A DNA stretch of 64,000 nucleotides from IDS-8 sp040902105 (GTDB taxonomy: Bacteria > Pseudomonadota > Gammaproteobacteria > Steroidobacterales > Woeseiaceae): NCBI GenBank assembly GCA_040902105.1, contig JBBDXW010000052.1:186001-250000 (forward strand). The letters are read 5' to 3'. Below the pieces are notes generated by a model, which worked only from the letters and a program-made list of their open reading frames with translations, ran no database searches and had not been told where the DNA came from. This document shows, one piece after another, positions 9,149-17,129 of this stretch (its first letter is position 1; the number at the start of each line of letters is the position of its first letter). A program made the translations under genes and the position numbers.

Positions 9149-9312
9149 CGTTCGCCGGCCAGCTCGTGGGAATCCGCGAGGTCGAGGAGCAGGTCTGGCT
9201 GGTCAGCTTCCTCGATTATGATTTAGGCTTCTTCGATACGGAAAAGGGTCGGGTCGAACCGGCCCCGAATCCGTTTGTGCCGGGCAGACTGTCAACGATG
9301 TGCCCGGAATAA
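9133..9312 (+). pseudogene. C-terminal remnant of an insertion-sequence transposase
   Basis: The frame reads FAGQLVGIREVEEQVWLVSF, then LDYDLGFFD and a run to a TAA at 9310. This is the characteristic C-terminus of an integrase-core (DDE) IS transposase in which VGIREVxxxxWLVSFxDYDLGYFD is conserved. The catalytic core is missing. It is followed by short GTCAACGATGTGCCCGGAAT and GTAAACGATGTGACCGGAAT motifs, which look like the terminal repeats of the lost element. Confidence 0.6.
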
Positions 9313-9350
9313 GGTGTAAACGATGTGACCGGAATGGACCCTTTGAAAAT

Positions 9351-9384
9351 TGGCGCGCCCGGAGAGAGAAAGTTCGAACTCCCT
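9351..9384. repeat. Degenerate tRNA-3'-end-like fragment
   Basis: TGGCGCGCCCGGAGAG at 9351-9366 is identical to the start of both tRNA-Arg fragments at 7,005 and 24,224; after a six-base difference, TTCGAACTCCC returns. It could be a decayed or imprecise att copy. It is much less complete than the other two. Confidence 0.4.
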
Positions 9385-9541
9385 CCTCGACATGCTGGCA
9401 GAGTGGAATCAATACCTTAAGGCTCACGCCCCCTCCTTTCGAGACCCGGAGCCATCACCATGAGGGGCTAAGCCTTGTGTGGGTGCCGGGGCCGAAGGCT
9501 CGAGCGAGGCGAGCGCGTTGCGGCGCTCGGGCGTGCCGCGT

Positions 9542-10210
9542 TCAAACCCGCGCTTTGAACGGGTAGCCCCGCTCGATGCGCTCGAGGATGCCCTCCTGCT
9601 GGTCGTCGCTGCCGAGGATGAGCGCCTCGGCTTGCGAGAGAGTGATTTCTCCCTCGCGCAGCGCCACCTGTGCGCGTTTGCAAAGGCCGTTCAGCGCCAG
9701 ACGCCGCTTGATCGTGCTCGGCGACAGGCCGGTCTGCGCCGCAACGTCCTCAAGGGTCACGCCTTTGCGGATCAGCTTGGTGAGCGCCGCCGTTTCCTCA
9801 AGCGGCGTCAGGTTCTGCCGCTGCAAGTTCTCGACAGTGGCAATGCGAAGACTTTCGTCCTTCGTCTGGCTGCTGCGGATCTCGACCGGGACGGTGAAAC
9901 CGTTCGGCAACTCGCCGCGATCTTCCAGCAGTTTCAGGGCGCGGTAGCGGCGCTCTCCGGTGACGATCGCGTAACGTTGACCCTTGCCGTTCACGGGCTT
10001 AACAACGAGGTTCTGAAATAACCCGTCGGTCCTGATGCTGGCCGCAAGGCCATCGAGGCTCTTGGCGTCGAATGCCTTCCGGGGATTGGCCTTAGAGGGC
10101 ACGAGTTGAAATAGAGATACCGTTTGTAGACATTGGTTGGTTCCTTTCTTCGGTTCCTGCGCTGGACCAGCATCATCGCGGCCCTTCGACCCGCCGATCC
10201 GAGAAGACAA
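9542..10210 (-). CDS. ParB/Spo0J-family partition protein, C-terminally truncated
   Basis: 222 residues with a clear ParB N-terminal nuclease-like domain (ANPRKAF at about 39-45, GERRYRAL near residue 86, TVENLQR) and a central HTH (LEDVAAQTGLSPSTIKRRLAL). This resembles the long plasmid/ICE ParB proteins, which normally continue for several hundred residues; here the frame stops soon after the conserved ILERIERG. No ParA is beside it. It is likely a remnant of a plasmid or conjugative element that brought the island, and may still bind DNA. The start is a TTG; an internal start near VSLFQLVP is possible. Confidence 0.72.
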   Translation of the reverse strand: MSSRIGGSKGRDDAGPAQEPKKGTNQCLQTVSLFQLVPSKANPRKAFDAKSLDGLAASIRTDGLFQNLVVKPVNGKGQRYAIVTGERRYRALKLLEDRGELPNGFTVPVEIRSSQTKDESLRIATVENLQRQNLTPLEETAALTKLIRKGVTLEDVAAQTGLSPSTIKRRLALNGLCKRAQVALREGEITLSQAEALILGSDDQQEGILERIERGYPFKARV

Positions 10211-10667
10211 GGAAATGGGGAAGCGGGGTGCGCATGCACCCCGATGGGTGCGTAGAAAAGAGCGGGGGGAAATCAGTCAAGGCCGGCATCGCGGGGAGTG
10301 GTGCGGCCGCAGTCCCGTCGGAGAGCAAGCGCAGACGGACGAGGCACGGTCCCCGCAAAGATGCCGCCCGCAGGGCTTGCCTTGACGGATGGGCCGAAGG
10401 GGCCGGAATCAAACAGAGCATGAGCGCGGATGCGCTCATTCACACTATGCGCCAGGATCGTCACCCGGATGGGCCGAGACGTGACAAGCGGCTCGGGACG
10501 TTAGCCTAGAGCCCGGCCCGGCCGCACGCCACCGGGAGGCGCTGGAAGGAATTCGGAGTGGAACGTGAACAGTGCTCTTTCGGGAACAGGCTGAATGTGC
10601 AATGTATACGTTCGCGTTGGCAATGCCCCGAATCTGCGGAAAGCCGCCAATCGACAATGGGGGAGCA
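10211..10667. other. Intergenic region between parB remnant and FRG gene, with one hairpin
   Basis: I see no gene in these 457 bases. Just upstream of the ParB start there is a perfect inverted repeat, GCACCC-CGAT-GGGTGC, at 10236-10251. It could be an operator or centromere-like site for ParB, or part of a terminator. The last bases hold the GGGGGAG ribosome site of the FRG gene. Confidence 0.4.
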
Positions 10668-11555
10668 ATGACGATTAAAGACATACGGGTGAAATCGCTG
10701 CAAGAAGCGTTGCAGGAACTGGGGAGGCTTGCAACGCACTCCGAGGACTTCGTTTTTCGCGGACACTCCAACCCGGAATGGAAAATCTGCTCGACTTTGC
10801 AGCGGTATACCGCGATACCCCATCAATCATGGGATAACACGCTCGACGACATGCTGCTGCACTTCATGGTGAATCTGCGCACGATTGGTCAGCTCCCGGA
10901 GGAGATCGCGCGCGACCGCAGGGCGCGGCTGGAGTCTGGGCGGCACTACGGCGTGCCCTCACCGTTGATAGATTTCAGCCTCTCGCCCTACGTCGCCCTG
11001 TTTTTCGCGTTCAACGGCGTGCGGCCGGACAGGCACAAGCCGGACGCGCATGTCGTGGTGTATGCGCTGGATATCGGGGCGCTGGGTGTGGCATGGGCCC
11101 GCCTGGGGGGCAAGTTCGATCAGAACGAATACGAGAGCTTCATGCGTGAGCGGGAATCGCTCTTTAAGGACGGGTATCCGGGCGGCATGTTGAAATACAT
11201 TCGTTTTCCCGCGAGCTGGAACACGCGGATGCAACGCCAGAAGGGCGTGTTTATCTACGATACGCTGAACTACGCGCTCCTGGGCTGCGAAAACTTCGAG
11301 GAATTCGTCGGCCAGCAGCAAGAACCGCTCGGCCCATCTTCCGAGCGGGCACCGATCCTAACTAAGATATTCATACCCGCGAGCGAGGCCGGCGACGCCT
11401 TTTCGTTGCTGGAGATGATGGCGGTTTCGGCCACGCAGCTATACGACAGTCACGAAGGGGCTGTGGCTGATGTCGTAAACAGCTACAACTACAACCGGAA
11501 GATGGGCTATGCGTGGGATCTAGCCTTGCCGCCGCCCGATGACACGAAAATGTAA
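10668..11555 (+). CDS. FRG-domain protein
   Basis: 295 residues from an ATG preceded by GGGGGAGCA. The FRG signature FVFRGHSN appears at about residues 33-40 and is followed by the other conserved block RHYGVPSPLIDF-SLSPYVALFFAF (about 91-114), the usual HYGxPTxLLDWTxSPxVALFFA of the family. FRG proteins are widespread in prophage and defence islands; their biochemical activity is not established, and ADP-ribosyltransferase-like or toxin roles have been suggested. The gene is convergent with the CBASS operon (67-base gap). It could be an independent single-gene defence or toxin unit. Confidence 0.8.
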   Translation: MTIKDIRVKSLQEALQELGRLATHSEDFVFRGHSNPEWKICSTLQRYTAIPHQSWDNTLDDMLLHFMVNLRTIGQLPEEIARDRRARLESGRHYGVPSPLIDFSLSPYVALFFAFNGVRPDRHKPDAHVVVYALDIGALGVAWARLGGKFDQNEYESFMRERESLFKDGYPGGMLKYIRFPASWNTRMQRQKGVFIYDTLNYALLGCENFEEFVGQQQEPLGPSSERAPILTKIFIPASEAGDAFSLLEMMAVSATQLYDSHEGAVADVVNSYNYNRKMGYAWDLALPPPDDTKM

Positions 11556-11621
11556 CCTCCGCGTGGAACGACAGCGGCAATTGGAGCCATGCGCGGCGTT
11601 CACCGCAGGCGCTCATTCAGG

Positions 11622-12545
11622 TCAGGACATCCGTAGTGCCTTCGCTATGTGTCTGGCTGCGGACTCCTGCGTGCGTGCATTCTCTGCAAGAACAAGCGCA
11701 TCTCGACTGCGCGCGGCGTGCTGGACAAACCGCTTGCAATGGTCTCCGTCAACACGCGCGAGCAAATTGCTTCCGGTTCCCGCGATGTCGTAGATTTCCT
11801 GCGCCCACCAGTTCATGTGAATGCCATATCCCTGCGGCCATGAATAAAGAGCTTCCTGATCTCTTCGGCTCGCAACAAAATCGAAAAAGCAGCGAAGTCC
11901 TTCTTGCAGCGATCGGCAGTTGACATGTCGAAAGAGAGTTGCCGCAAGCGTTTCGATCGCGAAGGATTTGAGGCGCGCTGAATTTGGAAGCTGAGCGTTC
12001 CAGTGCTTCAGGAGTTTTACCAAGGGTTTAAAGCGTTTGCCCTGAGCTTGATTGATTTCGGTTGCTATCTCGGTGTGAGCCTTGGGGGCAGAGACGATCC
12101 ACTCTCCGGAGTCGCCGTCCGGAATCTCCACCCGATGCCGCCCTCCTGTGATCCGGATCGCCGGTACCACATCGATGTCGAGGTGATACAGGCTCAGGCG
12201 AACCGAACGTCTCTGCACGTAAACCGAGCTTTGTTTGTAGCGGTACCGAATCGCCGTTGCGAAACTTTGCAGTATCTTCTTAGGCGGCGGATTGCCCCCA
12301 AAGAAACCCGACGGCCATCCTGCGGGATCGACGACAACTATGATGTCCACGTCATCGATAGGATGAAGCGCAGTGTTGCGCGCGTAGCTTCCGCTTAGAT
12401 ACGAATCGACAATCCGGCTGCTGAACTGCCCTGTATCAAGCATTTCTCGCAGGTAGTTGTGACTTCTGCTCGCCGCTGATTTGTGCGAGGGCGAGGGCTC
12501 TATGTCTTGCACCATCTCACAAAGGTCGCGTTCACAATCCCACAT
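11622..12545 (-). CDS. Second CD-NTase (cyclic-oligonucleotide synthase family) at the end of the CBASS operon
   Basis: 307 residues. The nucleotidyltransferase core is complete: SGSYARNTALHPIDDVDIIV gives G52-S53 and D65/D67, and LDIDVVPAI supplies the third acid, D125. A helical C-terminal half follows (KRFKPLVKLLKHWN). It is the same fold as the synthase at 14,091 but clearly divergent, with different residues around the active site. The ATG lies 11 bases after the cap4 stop, on the same strand, so it is probably co-transcribed. An AGGAGG overlaps the cap4 stop about 15 bases before the ATG. A CBASS operon normally has one synthase. This one could make a different nucleotide, heterodimerise with the first, or belong to a second degraded system. 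Confidence 0.85.
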   Translation of the reverse strand: MWDCERDLCEMVQDIEPSPSHKSAASRSHNYLREMLDTGQFSSRIVDSYLSGSYARNTALHPIDDVDIIVVVDPAGWPSGFFGGNPPPKKILQSFATAIRYRYKQSSVYVQRRSVRLSLYHLDIDVVPAIRITGGRHRVEIPDGDSGEWIVSAPKAHTEIATEINQAQGKRFKPLVKLLKHWNAQLPNSARLKSFAIETLAATLFRHVNCRSLQEGLRCFFDFVASRRDQEALYSWPQGYGIHMNWWAQEIYDIAGTGSNLLARVDGDHCKRFVQHAARSRDALVLAENARTQESAARHIAKALRMS

Positions 12546-12556
12546 CGGTTTTTCGA

Positions 12557-14083
12557 TCAACCTCCTATGGATAAGCCACGGGAGTAGCCGCCTCCGCGTT
12601 GTCCGTCGAAGTCCCACTCGTACAAAACACAGGGGCCTATCGCTTGCTGATGCTGCCCGAGAAAGAACGTAAAGCCGTTCGGCCCGGCGATAAAAATATG
12701 AACGCGCTGCGATCCCGGCTGTCCGTTCCGGAACGATTGCATCTGTCTCGTCGCGGCTTCGGCGAGCATCCAAGCATGACGCCCGCATCGTACAGCCCGC
12801 TGTGACGCGCCGCCTTCAGGCGCGAGGTGGACAATGCGCGCCACGCGATCAAGCGCCTGCTTGACAAAAGAGCTGACTGCCGGCGAGACATCGTGCGTGA
12901 GGCTGATGGCGAGCGCGATATCGCCGCCTTCGTTGCCAACGTTCTCATCGCTGACAACGAACTTTGTCCAGCTTGCGTCGGGTGTCTCATCGTCCGGTGT
13001 CCAGAACCGGCGCCCCGCAGTGCGTTGCTCGATTTCGATGCGTTTCCCGGACTTCACATTGAGCAGCGACCCGCAGGCGAAGGCCAGCGACGCGTGCGCA
13101 TCCACGATCAGGCGCAGATGATCTGATTGCCGTGCGGCCCCGAGAAGAAAGTTGCGAAGCTCCGGTAACAACCTTCGCTGCCAATCCTCCTCATCGCGAA
13201 TATAGCGGCCATCGAAATATGGAACGAAATTGAGCATTGGCTCAGCGCGGTCTTCGAGATTATCGATCGGGTGCATGAACGAGCGCACGCCGATTGTTAT
13301 CGCGTTGTCGCATGGTGCCGGTTCGGCAAGCAGTCCCTCGCGATCACACATCTCGCGAAAACCGTCCTTATCGAACTCGACCCGCCCTTGCCCGAGTAAC
13401 TTGACAATCAGGTCATCGTAGAAGAAGGACGACTCATGCGGGGGTACGCGCTTCATTCCAACCGCAGCAAAGCGGTCGTCGAGGCGTTCGCGGAGGCTAG
13501 CAAGCGACTCGGTGGTTTCCGCAACGGCAAGCGTGCGGGTGATGGCACGGAGAGCGTCATCATCAACTCCCAGGTGTTCGCGCCACAGCTTGCGAACCTG
13601 GCCCATTTGACTTTTGTCCGTCGTGGCATCGAAGAGGCGCGACAAGTCGATGGCGTCACTCTCCTTGCGTACGAGCTTCATCAATGGATCGTCTGGACGA
13701 AGACGCCAGTTCGTGACGAGCTCCAAACGCAAGCCATCTGCGTTTGCCACATTCCCGGCCTGTGCCAGCTTCGCGCGCTGCAACAGGGAGTGGCGTTCCG
13801 CGTTGATAAACTTCGGGTCTATGAGATCGCGATAGCCGAACACGCCCGCTGTCGTGTGCCACTTCGATTGAATGTGCTTGCGGCGGATCGGATTTCCTTC
13901 GTGATCTCTCGGCGCACCGTTCAGCTCGTGTTCGATCGAGATGTCATCGAAGCTCTTTGGGCCAGTCTCGTACGCAACTCTCACGACGGGGCTTTTGCTA
14001 TCAAGCAGCGAAGCTGCCTTGAGCCAGAACAATCTGGCCTGAAAGTCGTCGCCCTGACGCCGTGCGATGTTCGCCTTTGCCAT
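12557..14083 (-). CDS. cap4: Cap4: nuclease-SAVED effector of CBASS
   Basis: 508 residues with the architecture of Cap4. The N-terminal nuclease domain shows the restriction-enzyme-like acidic residues in VAYETGPKSFDDIS (E39, D46/D47) and the catalytic Q-x-K in HIQSKWH (Q72, K74). The C-terminal SAVED sensor domain (about 330-508) ends with the conserved HIFIAGPNGFTFFLGQH and ALY-like CVLYEWDFDG blocks. In known systems, cyclic oligonucleotide binding to SAVED activates indiscriminate dsDNA cleavage and kills the infected cell. The ATG follows AGGGACGAG and starts seven bases after the first synthase gene. Lengths and motifs look intact. Confidence 0.92.
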   Translation of the reverse strand: MAKANIARRQGDDFQARLFWLKAASLLDSKSPVVRVAYETGPKSFDDISIEHELNGAPRDHEGNPIRRKHIQSKWHTTAGVFGYRDLIDPKFINAERHSLLQRAKLAQAGNVANADGLRLELVTNWRLRPDDPLMKLVRKESDAIDLSRLFDATTDKSQMGQVRKLWREHLGVDDDALRAITRTLAVAETTESLASLRERLDDRFAAVGMKRVPPHESSFFYDDLIVKLLGQGRVEFDKDGFREMCDREGLLAEPAPCDNAITIGVRSFMHPIDNLEDRAEPMLNFVPYFDGRYIRDEEDWQRRLLPELRNFLLGAARQSDHLRLIVDAHASLAFACGSLLNVKSGKRIEIEQRTAGRRFWTPDDETPDASWTKFVVSDENVGNEGGDIALAISLTHDVSPAVSSFVKQALDRVARIVHLAPEGGASQRAVRCGRHAWMLAEAATRQMQSFRNGQPGSQRVHIFIAGPNGFTFFLGQHQQAIGPCVLYEWDFDGQRGGGYSRGLSIGG

Positions 14084-14090
14084 CTCGTCC

Positions 14091-14975
14091 CTAACTTGTC
14101 GGGAAGTACTTGCCCATGTCTTCCCGCCACAGCGCCAGCGCTTCTCCGTTCTTTCCCTGTTTCTCGAGGTTTACGGCCCGCGCAGCTTTCGTTTCGGCAC
14201 CGCGCAGGGCCGCGATGGCCTCCTGGCGCTTCTGCGCGTTCATTTGGTCGGAGACGGGAGGGCCATATCCTGCGGGATCGGGCCAGTCCTGCACGATTCC
14301 ATCGAGTGCGGCGGCGAAAAACCGGCGCACTTCGCTTGAGTAGTTTGTGAATGGCGGATCACACAAGTCCAACGCCATAACTTCGATGAGGAAGGACGGT
14401 GAGATGGGCTTATTCGCCGACCTGTTCCAGCGCTTCAACATCTTGACCAGCGGCACCCATTTCCCCCCGAGTGCCTTGTTCTTTGCCGTCGCTTTTTCCT
14501 TGTGCACTTCCGGATCGGTCTTGATCCACTTCCCGAGCACACGGTCGGGAATTTCGTAGCAGCCGTCGAGTTCGATTGCAGGCACGGCGTCAGTGCTCAG
14601 AACCTTGCCCTCCTCGTCAGCGGTGGGATTGCGCTTCTCGAACTCTACCGTCACGCAGCGTCGGCTCAACTCGACGCAATCCAAACCGAACTCCTTGCTG
14701 AGCGCTTTCTCAAACGCCTTGAGCACATCTTCCGGTGGCTTGGCTCGCCAGTGCTTATCGTTCTTGCCCAGGCAGAAAAAGATGTCCACATCCTTCAGCG
14801 GCTTCGTCTTCGTATGGCGCGCATAGGAGCCGGTCAGGAACTCGCGATCGATGTCGAACGAGGCACGGATGCACTTCGACACATCGTTGCGCCGACGAAT
14901 AGCGTCCTGCTGTTCGCTTTCGCTTAGCTCAAGTCGCTGTCGGAACGTCTCGAAGGCTTCTGCCACCGTGATCAT
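14091..14975 (-). CDS. CD-NTase of type III CBASS (CdnD-like)
   Basis: 294 residues. FLTGSYARHTKTKPLKDVDI carries G49-S50 and the metal-binding D62 and D64; TDAVPAIEL supplies D129. The rest (KWVPLVKMLKRWN and the C-terminal ALWREDMGKYFP) matches the clade D synthases that pair with HORMA proteins and Cap4. On phage sensing through the HORMA protein it should make a cyclic oligonucleotide that switches on Cap4. Its ATG overlaps the HORMA stop as ATGA. The product nucleotide cannot be read from sequence. Confidence 0.93.
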   Translation of the reverse strand: MITVAEAFETFRQRLELSESEQQDAIRRRNDVSKCIRASFDIDREFLTGSYARHTKTKPLKDVDIFFCLGKNDKHWRAKPPEDVLKAFEKALSKEFGLDCVELSRRCVTVEFEKRNPTADEEGKVLSTDAVPAIELDGCYEIPDRVLGKWIKTDPEVHKEKATAKNKALGGKWVPLVKMLKRWNRSANKPISPSFLIEVMALDLCDPPFTNYSSEVRRFFAAALDGIVQDWPDPAGYGPPVSDQMNAQKRQEAIAALRGAETKAARAVNLEKQGKNGEALALWREDMGKYFPTS

Positions 14976-15475
14976 GAGCGGTAGTACCTCGCTGACGCCA
15001 TGATGTCGGGCGTGGCGATGATCGTGCCGGCTTCCCGGCGTACCAGACCGGCAGTGGAAAGCAGTTTGCAGTCGCCAACGCCCGCGACCGGCGGCTCACC
15101 CTGCGATGTCTTGAGAACGATTCTGTACGAGCACGCGGCAGGCGGAGCCTTGGCTTTCGATAGGGAATCCTCGAAGTAGAGCCGATCAATCCACATGTCA
15201 TCAACGCCATTGCCATCGTAGCGAATGGGAAAGTCCCAGCGGGCGACCGCGCTGGTTGATCCGGGCCAGTAGAATTCGACGACGATATCCGTGAGATGAC
15301 CGGATTCGAGCCACGTGCGCGCGGCACGGTCTACCCACGACGACCATGCATCGACGACGCCCTGCGGGTCGAGTCCATAGTGGCGGATCAACAGCTTTAC
15401 GAAGTTGCGCAACTTGTCGGAGACAAAGACCGACGTGTGCGTGCGAGCGAAGGTATGAACAGATACGGCACTCAT
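14972..15475 (-). CDS. cap7: Cap7: bacterial HORMA-domain protein
   Basis: 167 residues matching the CBASS HORMA family: FVSDKLRNFVKLLIRHYGLD near the N-terminus, then LDPQGVVDAWSSW, RTWLESGHLTDIVVEFYWP and ARWDFPIRY. In type III CBASS this protein adopts a closed state on binding a peptide, then binds and activates the synthase. It is coupled by ATGA overlaps both to Cap8 upstream and to the synthase downstream, which suits a stoichiometric complex. Confidence 0.88.
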   Translation of the reverse strand: MSAVSVHTFARTHTSVFVSDKLRNFVKLLIRHYGLDPQGVVDAWSSWVDRAARTWLESGHLTDIVVEFYWPGSTSAVARWDFPIRYDGNGVDDMWIDRLYFEDSLSKAKAPPAACSYRIVLKTSQGEPPVAGVGDCKLLSTAGLVRREAGTIIATPDIMASARYYRS

Positions 15476-15933
15476 GTCACTCTCAAAGCTCCCCAGTCAA
15501 TTTCCAATCCTTTCTCCGCCTGGCTTTGTTCATCAGCCTCGGCGGGCTTTTCATTAACGTCATGCACGGAAAGGCGCGACGCTCTGCTCTTCAGGCTCTT
15601 ACTCATCCAGTCAACGTCTTCCGCCTCACAAGGGGCGGTTGCACACCAATCGCCCGCAGTGGGATTCGTGCTCAGCTTGTCCACCGCAAGTCCTGCTTCC
15701 ATTGCGTCTTCGTTGTAAAGACAGTACACAACGACACGCATGCCACTCCCTTTGAACGTGATGGGAACGCGGGCCGGCAACTCGTCGGCAATCAGCGACT
15801 CCATAATGCTTGCCGCCGCATCGAGCTGTTGTTTGTCAACAGAATCACTGCCGGTCACCAGCTCGATGATGGTGCGCCAGGTATCGCGTGCAGAGCGCAC
15901 CGGAATGGATGCGATGTTGCGGCGGACTTTCAT
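15472..15933 (-). CDS. cap8: Cap8: second HORMA-like accessory protein
   Basis: 153 residues located between the HORMA and TRIP13-like genes, the position of Cap8 (also described as a second HORMA protein) in type III CBASS. The folded part (about 1-115) contains VRSARDTWRTIIELVTG and MRVVVYCLYNEDA. The tail from about 120 is Lys/Glu/Asp-rich and ends GLEIDWGALRVT, a short hydrophobic segment after a flexible stretch that could act as a peptide for HORMA closure; that is inference. Assignment rests more on position and length than on strong motifs. Confidence 0.75.
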   Translation of the reverse strand: MKVRRNIASIPVRSARDTWRTIIELVTGSDSVDKQQLDAAASIMESLIADELPARVPITFKGSGMRVVVYCLYNEDAMEAGLAVDKLSTNPTAGDWCATAPCEAEDVDWMSKSLKSRASRLSVHDVNEKPAEADEQSQAEKGLEIDWGALRVT

Positions 15934-16802
15934 GCAGCCTCCTCGGTGAATTGCGCTTTCGCGACAGTCTTCAATGTTGCAAGCACATGCTCGGCCTTCA
16001 GCTTGTTCAGATCGCTCGCAGTCTCCACGGATATCGCGGCGGCAGAGGCAATCGCCTTGCGCAAACGGCGCCCATCCAAGCCTTCAGACGCGGCAACAAA
16101 GGAGCCGACTTGGCGCTTCAGGTCATTCACGCGCGGCCACATGGTCGCAAGCTGATCCAGCACTTCATTGATGATCTCCGCGCGGGCCTTCGGCCCCGGT
16201 GCGCCAATATCCTCAATCCAGTCAGCACGCGACATCAGCGCGCGATCGACCGCCTTTGGAAAATTTGTGGTGGCAACCAGGAGCACATTGCGGTGCTTGC
16301 GTGTCAGGAGATCAAGGCCAGCAAGCGCAGCATCGGTGGCTCGGTGAGCATCGACCGGATTTGCCTCGAAGCTCATCCTCTGGCGATCCGGAGCCAGGGT
16401 TTCAACTTCATCGAGTAATACGATGCACGGATTCCCACCGGAATACTCTGGGATAGCCTGCTGGAACAGCTTGGCCACTTCCTTCTGGCTGCGCCCAAGT
16501 GACGAGCTATTCAGCGTATGCGGATCGATTTGAATGAACTTCGATTTCGCACCCTTCAGAGCACTTGCCACTTTGTGTGCCAGCCCCCGCGCCAATGTCG
16601 TTTTGCCCGTACCCGGCATTCCGGAGAGCACGATCAACCCGTGAACCGGGAGCATCTCGAATGAGAATTTCTGCCGGAGCTGAAACGCGAGCATGGATTG
16701 AGCAAGCAGGCGCTCTCGGACAGGCTCCGGAATCTTGATTGCTGCCCAGGCCGCTGCCAGCTCCGGATTGGGTAAATCTAATTGATCAACAATGGTGTCC
16801 AT
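15930..16802 (-). CDS. cap6: Cap6: TRIP13/Pch2-like AAA+ ATPase
   Basis: 290 residues. Walker A GMPGTGKT (61-68) and Walker B IVLLDEVE (127-134) are intact, and a sensor asparagine is visible in VLLVATTNFPKAVD with an arginine-finger candidate shortly after (RALMSRAD). In type III CBASS this ATPase opens HORMA proteins and keeps the synthase silent until infection. The Cap8 ATG overlaps its stop (ATGA), and the DUF2188 gene ends 17 bases upstream. Confidence 0.92.
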   Translation of the reverse strand: MDTIVDQLDLPNPELAAAWAAIKIPEPVRERLLAQSMLAFQLRQKFSFEMLPVHGLIVLSGMPGTGKTTLARGLAHKVASALKGAKSKFIQIDPHTLNSSSLGRSQKEVAKLFQQAIPEYSGGNPCIVLLDEVETLAPDRQRMSFEANPVDAHRATDAALAGLDLLTRKHRNVLLVATTNFPKAVDRALMSRADWIEDIGAPGPKARAEIINEVLDQLATMWPRVNDLKRQVGSFVAASEGLDGRRLRKAIASAAAISVETASDLNKLKAEHVLATLKTVAKAQFTEEAA

Positions 16803-16819
16803 GTGCTCTTACGATCTCC

Positions 16820-17053
16820 TCACCGACGCCAACCCTTTGGAGGGAATGGGTCCTTTCCATGCGAATCGCGGTCGCGGATACGACCATCCTTTCCGTGAAT
16901 CACCAACTCGCTGCCTTGATTACGCGCGATTTCACGGCCTGCGGTAATGGCTTCTTCTTGCGTTCGGTGAATCGACGTTGCACGCTGGCTGCCGGCGCTA
17001 CGGATAGCCCAGCTACCATCGTGTGGAACTACATGTTGATTCCGCTTTGACAT
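16820..17053 (-). CDS. Small DUF2188-family protein, first gene of the CBASS operon
   Basis: 77 residues starting at the ATG at 17051-17053, which has a full AGGAGG five bases upstream. The sequence MSKRNQHVVPHDGSWAIRSA followed by QEEAITAGREIARNQ and LVIHGKDGRIRDRDS is the typical DUF2188 fold (two short beta-beta-alpha repeats). The function of DUF2188 is unknown. It sits on the same strand 17 bases before cap6 and immediately behind the shared regulatory region, so it is co-expressed with CBASS. It could be an accessory subunit or an unrelated passenger. Confidence 0.75.
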   Translation of the reverse strand: MSKRNQHVVPHDGSWAIRSAGSQRATSIHRTQEEAITAGREIARNQGSELVIHGKDGRIRDRDSHGKDPFPPKGWRR

Positions 17054-17129
17054 TCTAACCTCCTGTTGCAGATAGCCTTTAAGAGCCCAATCTTTCGCTA
17101 GAATCGCGTTGACGAGGGCTCTCATTAAG

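Noticed and set aside
10236..10251. Hairpin as a rho-independent terminator
   Set aside because: There is no T-tract on either side. An operator or ParB-related site fits better.
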